Below the pieces are notes generated by a model. That model ran no database searches. It had not been told where the DNA came from and worked only from the letters and a program-made list of their open reading frames with translations. Positions 1 through 9,191 of a stretch of DNA of 64,000 nucleotides are shown here, in pieces. Made by a program: the position numbers and the translations under genes. The stretch covers positions 111,148,680 to 111,212,679 of the forward strand of contig CM036160.1 of assembly GCA_020631735.1 (NCBI GenBank), in the 5' to 3' direction. Position 1 is the first letter of the stretch. Each line of letters opens with the position of its first letter. The stretch comes from Saccharum officinarum. Taxonomy: Eukaryota > Streptophyta > Magnoliopsida > Poales > Poaceae.

Positions 1-166
1 TTTCAGAGCATGGCAAGATGGCTGTAAGGCTGTGGAAGGAGAGGTCGCGTTCACGGCTGCTAAAGCCGGTAGAAGTTATCGTGCCCTTCACTTTGGTTCC
101 TGTAAAATGGAAGTCCTTGTCGCTTGGTCTCTGATTTCACCAGAGCCTGAACCTGACGACTACTGA
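1..166 (+). CDS. possible terminal exon of an unidentified gene (partial)
   Basis: The window opens with TTTCAG, which could be a splice acceptor or just coding sequence. One plus-strand frame is open from base 2 to TGA at 164-166 and ends in the acidic tail EPEPDDY. A second frame is also open, from about base 7 to TGA at 132-134, and is rich in Arg, Lys and Leu. I cannot tell which frame is used and recognise neither. AT-rich 3'-UTR-like sequence follows. The call rests only on open frames at the window edge. Confidence 0.3.
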   Translation, partial: FRAWQDGCKAVEGEVAFTAAKAGRSYRALHFGSCKMEVLVAWSLISPEPEPDDY

Positions 167-528
167 TGTAATGGCTATGTGGTTATTGATAGATATTCCA
201 ATTAAAGGTTTAGAATCGTTACCATAGCTGTTGCTTCTGAAATGGCATTTTATACTACGATAAAAAAAAGTCGTATTGTTCGGATGTATAGGAAAATACA
301 GAGAGAGATGCACATCAGCCAACAATTTGTTTTTTTTTAATAACCAACAACCTGAATGTTGAAGCTGAGTGTGAATTTGACAGCCAGGATATACGGACAT
401 CTAATTGTTCATATTGATACAGATGCTTGTGAAGTTGTTAAACAAAAAGTCTCTACATATGTTGATATTACTTTTCATGACAAACATAAATAATTAAATA
501 TGGATTTTTTATTTGATTTAAGTATGGA
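167..528. other. AT-rich intergenic or 3'-UTR sequence
   Basis: No gene is visible. The stretch is AT-rich and ends exactly at the A that flanks the Helitron 3' terminus. If 1-166 is a terminal exon, the first part would be its 3' UTR. Confidence 0.4.
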
Positions 529-1834
529 CTAGCATATATGCCCGTGCATTACAACGGGAGAAAAAAAAAACCTATCAGACCTTAATGGGAAGGGACCATG
601 GTAATGATATAATCAAACCTTAATGGGAAGGGACCATGGCAATGATGTAATTTCTATTTATAATTTATCCTTTCAATAAAACTTGTATAATTTATTTTAG
701 ACTATGGTATCAATAATCTATACCTAATAACTGATCAAGATTTAATTCATGGACTATTGATTGATCAAATTAATTAAATCTACCGACTAAATGCGTATGA
801 AACAATGCATGCAAAATAACTCTACTAATTTATATATGAAATATGAGTGAAAACTATATAAATACGCCCTAAAACTACTCTAGTTTATTTAGGAATTTAT
901 TAGGAAATTTTCTGGAATTATTAGGCTTACCTTTTATTCTACTGTGTACGTTTCCCGTGTGTGTCTAGCATTTTACTTTCGGCTGACGCGTGGGGTCCAG
1001 TCAATAGTCAGAACTGACTGATGCTGGTCCACACTGCTATGAGCCGATCGGTGTACTACTACTTCTTTCCCTCATTATTTCACATGAGCCGTGTTCATGG
1101 AAAAAGGGAGGTTGAGGTGGCGTGGCCTTATTAGCCTGGACGATGTGGCCATGGCTGAGTGCCTGGCTGCCTGCTCCTCTGTTGCGCCCGTTGGTCAACA
1201 GAAGAAACGAAAAGAAAAGAAGGCGAAGGGGAGAAGACGGAGGGAGTTCAGCGTGACGCCGGCGACATGGCTCCGGTGGCGTCGCACTGCGTGAGGAAGG
1301 AAGGGAGGAGCAAGGCACTGATGGCAGCGCGCTGGTTGGATGAGTTGTGCCGGCGGCATGGCAGCCTCAGCTCGACGGCGCGGGGCGCCGGCGGCGAGGT
1401 GCCAAGGCGGCGACGCAGGGCGAAGAAGGCGCCATCGTGAACGGAGGCGAGCATGGGCGGTGCTCGGCTCCGACGGCAGCGACGCCAAGCACCAGCGACA
1501 GTGATTGGTTTGGCTCGGCGACGGTGCGGCTTGCGGCGAGCGGTGATCTTGGCGCGGTGGGGCCGTGTGGCTCGGCAGCCTCAGCTCGGCGACGTGAGGC
1601 GTCGGCGGCGAGGACGGTGGCACCAAAGGCGAGTACAGGCAGTGCTCAGCCGTGGCCTCCGTCCGCTCGTGCGTTCAGCATCAAGGAGAGCAGCGAGCAT
1701 GGGAGGAAAATAAGAGGGAAAACAAGGAAGGAAAGGAGAGGGATGAAGGAAGAGAAGGGGGCGGACCGACGATGGCGCGGGCGACTTCGACTTCATCTTC
1801 ACAAGCTCGAGCTCTGCTCTAATGGTGGCTAGAC

Positions 1835-2531
1835 ATTTCAACCGATAACCGAACGGAACCGAACCGAAACCGAACCGAAATTTTGGTTTTTCGGTTTATC
1901 GGTTCGGCTTCGGTTTTTGCATTCCAGAACTACGGTCATCGGTTTCGCCTTCGGTTTCCAGGTGGAATCAAACCGTAACACCGAGAAACCGAAATCCCAA
2001 ACGTCTTGGCGTCCAGCGGCAGTACTCGCTCACCCCCTCCCACGTATCCCAGCACAACGCCCCAACCTACGGCCCAACTGAGCACATGCTTCCCTGGAAC
2101 AACACCGTCCTCCACCAGCCCACTCTCACTTGATCGTTCTCCAGTACGTCAAGTCACAGCAGTCGATGCTTCCTAGCCTCCTGGCGGCAGCGCGAGCAGG
2201 TAGCGGAGCGGCCGCGACCGCGCGACGACGCGAGCAAGGGCGCGCGCGGCGGCGGCGAGCAGGGAGCGCGTGCGCTCGGCGGTGGCAAGCAGGGGCGCGC
2301 GCGGCAGCGGCGAGTAGGGAGCACGTGCGCTCGGCGACGACGAGCAGGGAGCGCGTGCGCGCGGCGGCGGCGAGCAGGGACACGGACAGGCAGCTACAAG
2401 CGGGAGCTGGGCGCATGCAGCTGCGGCAACCTGCAGCCGGCACCGAGCGACTCAGGCGGTGACGGTGACTGCATTGCCCAACCGAATAAACCGAACCGAA
2501 ATGTCGGTTTAAACCGATTGCCCAGGCTGAG
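1835..2531. mobile_element. insertion nested in the Helitron, flanked by a 9-bp direct repeat
   Basis: TGGCTAGAC occurs at 1826-1834 and again at 2532-2540, which looks like a target-site duplication. The enclosed 697 bases carry dense CCGAAC/GGTTCGG motifs at both ends (1846-1960 and 2478-2520), like the subterminal repeats of a DNA transposon. The centre is a GC-rich minisatellite. I see no clear terminal inverted repeat, so the class is undecided; a hAT or Mutator type is possible. Confidence 0.45.
2225..2395. repeat. GC-rich minisatellite
   Basis: Four to five imperfect copies of a unit close to GCGAGCAGGGAGCGCGTGCG follow each other. They create open frames on both strands that are rich in Arg and Ala and have no protein-like character. 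Confidence 0.6.
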
Positions 2532-2674
2532 TGGCTAGACCGGCGGGGATATTTTGGTCTAGATGACGTAAGCGCTGACGTCATGTCGCGGCCAGTTTGA
2601 CGGATGGAGGCAGACAGAAAAAAAACGACGGAAACATTAGAAATTTTCACTTTTAATTATTAGGTATAGATATA

Positions 2675-2901
2675 CTTTCTCCGAAAGAATCAATTTTTAG
2701 AGTTGTCCTAAGTTAAAAATTTTAAACTTTGACTGAATTTCTAGAAAAAATATTAAGATTTATAGCATCAAGTTAGCATCATTAGACTATCATAGAATAT
2801 TTTTTAAAAAAAATACTCATTTTATGTCATAGATGTCGTTACTCTTTTCTATTGACTGGCATGGATCCTAGAAATTAAATCTTTCAGAGAGATAGAGAGA
2901 G
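2675..2901. mobile_element. degenerate Stowaway-like MITE
   Basis: AT-rich internal sequence resembles the common grass Stowaway MITEs: a 'gagttgtccta' stretch, 'tagcatcattaga' and a long A run. It is flanked by TA at 2673-2674 and 2902-2903. The ends are decayed, with CTTTCTCCGAAAG on the left and a GA-rich expansion on the right. It directly abuts the Helitron 5' end. Confidence 0.45.
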
Positions 2902-3374
2902 TATATTTCATCCTTTTGATGGCCGAAGTTCCAAAAGTTTAAACAGAATTATTGGCCCATTATTTATCTAATAGTAGTATATCTGTACAATAGTACAGGT
3001 CTCCTGTTCACGTTCCACTCCGTTTGCTGGGAGAACGTGGTGGGCTCTGATTCGTTGGGTTTGGCCTCACCAAGTCACAACAGGAGCAATACGCCGTGAA
3101 GCGAACCAAAGCAGAGAAGATCAGAAGAGGCGTTCGATCCCGCACGGACGGCAGATACGTGGTCGACCACACCTCGACGTGGATGCGGCGACAATGTCAG
3201 ACAGGGGGCCCGGCTCACCTCCCCCTCTCCCTCTCCCTCCCGGTCTCGCACGCAGTTCCTCAACCCGTCGGGCGTCGGTTCTCCCCGTCGCCTCCACCGT
3301 AGATCGCCGAAGCGAGGCAGGCGAGCTCGGGAGTCGGGACCAGATTCGCTGCGGGCAGCTGGAGCGGAAGGGCC

Positions 3375-5972
3375 ATGGAGACGCCGCCGCCTTTCCAGGA
3401 GTCCGCCCACTGCGACGTCTGCCGCTGCACCTTCAGCACCTTCCGTCGCCGTGTACGGATCCCCTTCTCTCCCCGATCCCCATATTATACATCTCTGATC
3501 GCTGAACCGATCCCGTTCGTTCTGCTGTGAATTCCTCCCTTCTCTCGCTGCGAATCGGAGCACGCGTGCATCGGCCCTGATTCCAGCTGCGGGTAACTGA
3601 AGATACCATGACTGACTTTTCCTCTCCCCCCTGACAGCATCACTGCCGCAGCTGCGGACGGACGCTATGTCACGAGCATTCTTCGTACCACATGGTGAGG
3701 AACCGAATGTTCAATCAAATTGTACATGGCCTAGCTCTTGCAGACTAGCAGTGCCCTTGGTATTGGGTTGAGAGTGTTTGACCCTCAGCTTCAACCTGTT
3801 TCAGGCTCTCCCGCAGTATGGGATATATACCGACGTCAGAGTCTGCTACGATTGCTTCAACAAATCATCGAGGTAGCCATCCCCTTATCAGTTAAATAAA
3901 TTCGAGGTGGAATCTGATTGTGTGCTTGTAGCAACTTATGTTTAGTACTTTGGAAGTAAGCAGCTTGGCTTGGGTATGCATTTAACTAGCATTGTCCTGT
4001 GATGTTGCAGCCAAGGACGCGCTAGTAATTCCGTGTCGGCTGGTAGCATTTCTGGAGCAGCTGACTCTTTTTCAGGGCTGAGTTTGGGTAAAGAGGATGC
4101 TTCGTCGCCTATGAAGAATTCAACAGTTCAGGGCGCGGCACCCCTTATTGAGTGCAAATGTGGGATGCCTTTGTGTATATGTGAAGCACCAAAACCAGAA
4201 CCTACACCTGTAAAGGTAGATGTCAATCCATTTTTTTTCTACACTCTGTTAGATTTCCATCCTAAACCCAATGATCGTATGCAACAGAATATCAGCACCG
4301 TTCCCTCAACCACACAGTCAAATCCAAGGCCAAAGAAGCCTGCTAACACCCAACAGAAGGCTTCAGCTACTTCCAGTAGCAACTCAAGGTTGGCTGGTCT
4401 TGGCGTTCCTTAACATTTTTTGCCATATATCTTATCTCTATCTACTCATTTTTGTTGGATGTGTTTATGCCTTTATGGTACGTGCCAACGTTTCCAGCAA
4501 TAATTGGAACCATATTTTGGTCATTGGCTTCGCTGCTTTATCGCTTGTACACATGCAATAGGGAGATTGAATATATCTCCATTAAGCGCTGTTAACAAGT
4601 ATTTTAACTTTGAAGTTATCATCTCATCCCCCTATATCCATGTTTTTGCAGCCCATTCTTAAATATTGGATTGATGAGCAACGATAACAATGATAAGGGT
4701 CTTTCTGACTACGAAGTTAGTGGGGAGGTAAGTGTTTTTTTCCCCCCGCATGTAGTTCTCTATTTTTCATCATTCAACTGGTTTCATGAAGTAGGATTTT
4801 GTGTAACCTAGTTTTTACTGCTTACAGGGACTGAGAGAAGCAATTAAAGGCGGAGATGTTAAGGGTGTAAAGAAACTTCTTACACAGGTACAATTTCTCT
4901 TTCTTGTCTGATCTTGTGATCATTTTTGCCATCTTGATTCTTACATTCAACATCGGGCAGGGAGTGGATTCTAACTACTGCGACAAACAAGGATTTACTT
5001 TGCTACATTTGGTATGTGTTCTTTTGATGTCATCCTTGTGGTTGAGTTATTCAAGCTTCTTTGTTTGATTTGCTTGACTGTTTGTGTATAAACGTCTAAT
5101 CATACAACATTGTTAAAGCTGAATATTTGCACAGTAAGGACCACATCACCTGTATGAGGATAGCATACAAAAATCTGAGTAGAATATCTTAAGGAACACA
5201 GGTGGAAATTAGTAATTGTTCTATGATTTTAGTTGTTTACTTGTTTGCCCGGCACAGGTGCTATATATCTCCGTAGTATTTATGGACCCCTTTGCATCAT
5301 TGCATGTTATCATGAGCAGTTTGCGCAACAAAAGCTCTTTGTGTTTCGAATCTGCCATGTACATGCATATGAGATCAAATAAGCAAATCTACCTGTGATT
5401 TATTTCTCTCTGTGATCAACTGCAACAGGCTGCATTGTTTAACCAGACTGAGATTGCTCTTATTCTCATGGACCATGGCGCAAATGTTGAAAGCAAAAAT
5501 GGGCAAGGTAGGTTCCTTTTACTACTTATAAGCCCATTTGTGTGATAATAATGTTTACATTTGTTACTAAATTACTGACATCCAAGTTTTCCTAGTCTAT
5601 TAATTGAAATTGCTGTCAGAAGTTATTTTGAACATACACCCTCTCAGTCTGCCATTCCAATTTTAATTTGCCCCCAAGCACTCGAAAAAATGTTCACTGT
5701 AAGTGTAAAGCAAAAGAGGAGCTGGTATATGACCTAAATGGCAAAGTAGCTTGAGTTTCATGCTCAATTTGGTTCTGTTGAGATTTATCATCACCATATA
5801 TTCAGTTACTCACCCAATTTTGAAGTACAGATAGCTATTTGTGTCGGAATGGCTAACATCATTAATACGTTGGGCAGGGGAAACTCCTTTGGACTGCGCT
5901 CCAGCTATGCTGCAGTACAAAATGCGACAACGGATGGAAGAACTCGCGGCTTCGAGGAGACGACTAGAGTGA
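3375..5972 (+). CDS. FYVE-type zinc finger and ankyrin-repeat protein
   Basis: Nine exons: 3375-3452, 3638-3694, 3805-3872, 4011-4388, 4652-4727, 4828-4887, 4961-5011, 5429-5507, 5878-5972. All junctions are GT-AG and the phases add up to 313 aa. Residues 13-62 form a FYVE-like finger with CDVC, then RRRHHCRSCG, then CHEH and CYDC. The basic R(R/K)HHCR core that binds phosphatidylinositol 3-phosphate in this family is intact. I do not see the N-terminal WxxD, and one Cys ligand appears to be His. Residues 68-193 are a Ser/Pro-rich linker with a short Cys cluster. The C-terminal third holds two to three ankyrin-like units (LREAIKGGDVKGVKKLLTQG, then GFTLLHLAALFNQTEIALIL, then GETPLDCA). The expected role is binding endosomal membrane and a protein partner; this is inferred from domains. 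The family is conserved in plants, sometimes labelled VPS27-like. An AATAAA lies near 6008. Confidence 0.9.
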
Positions 5973-6600
5973 ACGTATTCCAGCTTGTGTCAAACGTGGT
6001 GTCAACGAATAAAGCAGTTACAAAGTGAGCTGAAAGCTTCTTGCTGGTGGGATAGTGTTTGGTCCACCTGTATACCATCTAGAAACGTTGGAATGCCACT
6101 CACGACTCACGCGTATGAAATAATATATTGAGCTTCATCCTACATTCCTGCTCATGTACCCATGCCTGTAGCCAGTGAACAGTGCAAACATTTACCATGT
6201 ACAATATTTTTTTTCTTTTACTGAAACAGCATTCCTCTAGGGGATAGCAGTTCGGTGACAGCATAAAGCTTGTTGCCATTGCTGTTTCCTCGAGGCTTGC
6301 TGATCGTGGTTGGGTGGAGTACATATTTGAATCATCAATGCCAACTCCGAGTTCACTCAACATTCAACCTCTAGCGCCACAGTGCACAAAAGAGGCCTTT
6401 GTCACTATTGCCCTGCGTTTTCAATGGGGCGTCTTAAAGATTTTTCAAGACTTTTGTGAAATCTGGTTTCGAAGGTATTACTCAAAATCATATTGTTTTG
6501 CTCTACTCCCAGGATGCTTTCCTTAGGAGCAGTTAAGGTTATATCATATCCATGTATTTGGAATTTCTATCCGTAATCCTTGTACTATGCTTTTAACGTT
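5973..6600 (+). other. 3' UTR and downstream region of the FYVE-ankyrin gene
   Basis: An AATAAA occurs at 6008-6013, 36 bases after the stop. A longer open region to about 6530 holds no recognisable coding sequence. Confidence 0.4.
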
Positions 6601-6830
6601 TTAATATACGTTAGTTTTCAAGATAATTATCTGTCTCAAAATAAATACACATCGCATTTCTTGAGAGTTTAATTAAATATATAAAAACTATTAATAGTCT
6701 AATATCTATGATATGAGATAAGTATCATTAGATTGTTCGCAAAATATATTTTTAATGAACTTAGAAGAGCCAAATATTAATATTATTTTTATATATCGAG
6801 AGATGCTGTTATTATTTCTGGACGAGTGCT
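6601..6830. mobile_element. Stowaway-like MITE relic
   Basis: The stretch resembles the interior of grass Stowaway elements ('agtatcattagattg' and 'aaaatatatttttaatgaac'), without clean terminal repeats. Confidence 0.35.
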
Positions 6831-6839
6831 GTATGTTTT

Positions 6840-6958
6840 TGGGCTGGTTCGGCAGGTAGGAAAGGCGGCAGATTTCGGCTGATTCAATAGTATTATGTGA
6901 GAGAGAATAATCTGAAACAAGCTGAAACAAGACGAAACATGACCAGCAGAACAGGGCC
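6840..6958. mobile_element. MITE relic of the 'CTGTTCGGCTGATAAGCC' type
   Basis: It begins GGCTGGTTCGG and ends AGCAGAACAGGGCC, with a central 'gtgagagagaataat' block. The same design is clear in the better copies at 13064-13180 and 48559-48681. Confidence 0.4.
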
Positions 6959-7343
6959 TTTGACTGAAACAACATTCTTCTTGCCCATGTTGTCGACTTG
7001 TCGTGGACTAGCAGACGAATGAAACGCGCCATCGGATTGTCTGTTCTACGGGTCGCAACCTCCAGGTCGTTGGCGCCGTATGGGCTACTGTAGGCCGGTT
7101 TGGCTTGGGCTCAAGCTCAAAATATCCGAAGCCGCGGCCCGCGGGGCGGGTGGGCAGAATCGCAGAGACCAGAGAGCCTCGTCAGTGCCGCGGCGGCAAC
7201 GGATTTTTTAATTCCCCGCGCCTGCGACTGCAAAAATATCTAGCGTCCTCCCCCTGCCAGATCTTCTGTCCTGCCCTGCCCTGCCCTGACGCTCACTGGC
7301 GCTGCTTGGAAAGACAGCTCGCGAGCCTCCGCTCATTGGCCGA

Positions 7344-8289
7344 GGCTATCTGCACTCATGGTCCTCTATATTCATCCTCTATACGTCCTAATCAGCAAGA
7401 TTCTCTCCTCTATACTTAATTCTTCCGCACCCATCCATCCTCTATATCATCCTCTATCCACTCTATCTACTGTGGGACCCACTTGTCACTTTATCTAAAT
7501 ATATCCATGAGTGATCTAGTTTTGAAGAATTTATTGAGACGAATTTAATGGTGCAATCGAAATTTAATTTGGATTTTTGGTTTGTGAGTTATAGCATTTT
7601 TTTCCTTGGTTTAGCTAGTAGGGCCCGCCACTGCGCACTATAGAGTAAACACTGTACTACTCTAAATATAGAGTGAGAGAAAGGATAGAGTATCGTTTTA
7701 GAGTATCCAGTGCAACAGTTTTTACTCTATATTCATACTCTAAAGCTTTAGAGTATCATTTAGAGTATGCCACTGCGGACAGTCTCATCATCCTCTATAT
7801 TCATCCTCTAAAAGGAATATTCCGTCCTGGTCATCAAGATTCTCTCCTCTATATCACTTTCTCCCGCACTCATCCATCCTCTATATCTCGTACTCTATAT
7901 TCACTCCCAACAGCGGCCCCACTTGTCATCCTCTATAAAATTTATCTAAATATATCCATGTGAGATCTTGTTTTGAAGAATTTATTGAAACGAATTTAAT
8001 GGTGCAATCGAAATTTAATTTGGTTTCTTAGTTTGTGAGTTATAACATTTTTTTGTTAGTTAAATCAATGGGACCCACAATTGCATGTCACCTCTTTTCC
8101 ACGCTGTCAACCGAGCGCATGCGTCCTGCGGTCACTGCCCATGGCCTTTTAGCGGATGTCCGGTACACACGCTCTATTTAGAGGACGATCATAACGATAA
8201 CGGACACCTGTAGACAGTAGCGGATCCCACTGCGGCATTTTTGTCACGCTAAATTTTTACCGGACGAGTATAGCGGAGTGCAGATAGCC
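7344..8289. mobile_element. PIF/Harbinger-like MITE, composite of two copies
   Basis: The ends are a perfect 14-bp inverted repeat, GGCTATCTGCACTC (7344-7357) and its complement (8276-8289). Inside, the block with CCTCTATATTCATCCTC, 'tctaaatatatccatg', 'gaagaatttattgaaacgaatttaatgg' and 'gtttgtgagttata' occurs twice (about 7360-7610 and 7790-8060), separated by a block of 'actctaaa' repeats. A related element in opposite orientation lies at 59986-60426 and has a clear TAA target duplication. The structure suggests one copy nested in another. The target site is decayed here (CGA and TGA flanks). Confidence 0.65.
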
Positions 8290-8848
8290 TGAGAGCTGGA
8301 AAGGACCATTAGTATATTGATGACGGTGGAACGGAGGAATCATGTCATCGTGAGTACTGTATGCGAGACAGCGATCTGGAACTAACATTGTGGCTGTCTA
8401 ATACTACTGCCATCTGAAACTAGTAGCATTGTGATTGCCTAACGCGGGTCAGAAAACATTTAAGCCAGTACTGTAGAGATGTGTAGCAGTACATCACATT
8501 ATGACCTAGACACACGACAGCTACGCGTGTCAAACCTTATTGTTGACAAATATCACCAGATAATGTTATGCATCGTATCGTGTCTAATCTGCCATGAGAC
8601 GTGACATCGTGACCATAAAAATATCTCGCAACAACCCAGTCCGGTCCGACGTCACCGCCGCCCGATTCTTCCATCAGTCCATGGAGAAGAATATCGTGAT
8701 GCCACGGGGAGGAAGGAAGGAAGGCACGGGGAAGGCGTGCAGAGAGGATCCCGGGCCGCCGCACGCCATCTCCCCGGGCAGCGCGCCCAGCCGTCCCCGG
8801 CCAGGCCAGCCCACGTGGAAAAGCGATGCCACGGCGGAGGGAAGCCGG
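8290..8848. other. intergenic, upstream of the COR27-like gene
   Basis: No gene is recognised. From about 8640 the sequence becomes GC-rich, as is usual in front of grass genes. Long open frames on both strands here have the character of GC-rich promoter DNA. Confidence 0.4.
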
Positions 8849-8856
8849 ATAAAAAG
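8849..8856 (+). promoter_or_regulatory. TATA-like box of the COR27-like gene
   Basis: ATAAAAAG in a GC-rich context lies about 340 bases before the start codon. A 5'-UTR intron from 8988 (GAG|GTAGGG) to 9125 (TTTGCAG) would shorten the leader. Both assignments are by eye. Confidence 0.35.
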
Positions 8857-9191
8857 CGCGGCCTGTCCCCTCCCCCGCTCGGGTTCGACTCGACCGGTCC
8901 ACCGCATTCACCCGCTCCGCTCCGTTTCCGTCGCTCCGAAGTCCGAACGAAGGAGCCGCGCCACGCGAGAGGGGACGCGTCGCGGAGGTAGGGCTCTCGA
9001 ATCCCGCTCCGCCTCTTCCCTCGTCGTCCACAGACCACAGCTCAGTCTCTTCGTACTGCTGCTGTTGTGATGTTTGCCGCGCTTGGGCTCGTGGAGGCGC
9101 TGATGCGGCGGTGATGCATTTGCAGGTGACGGTTTTGTGTCTCGGTGGGCGGGGGTGTGGACGACCGACCGACCGGAGCGGAAGACCGGAG

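Larger units (their letters stand above)
529..2670 (-). mobile_element. non-autonomous Helitron
   Basis: Read on the minus strand, the element starts TCTATACC at 2670 and ends in CTAG at 532-529. About 10 bases before CTAG is a short hairpin with stem CCCGT/ACGGG (555-538 region). This matches the known grass Helitron 3' pattern of a hairpin built on GTTGYAA..GCACGGGC followed by CTAG. It sits between a flanking A (528) and T (2671), as expected for rolling-circle insertion without a target duplication. No RepHel-type helicase is present, so it is non-autonomous. The interior is GC-rich at 1090-2540 and may hold captured gene pieces, but none is recognisable. A 23-base motif around ACCTTAATGGGAAGGG occurs twice near 578-640. 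Confidence 0.75.

Noticed and set aside
2225..2395. CRISPR-like array
   Set aside because: The units are imperfect, directly adjoining and lack unique spacers; this is a minisatellite in a plant genome.
2126..2650. 174-aa minus-strand frame with repeated RTRSLL/ARRRRA blocks
   Set aside because: Translation of the minisatellite inside the Helitron.
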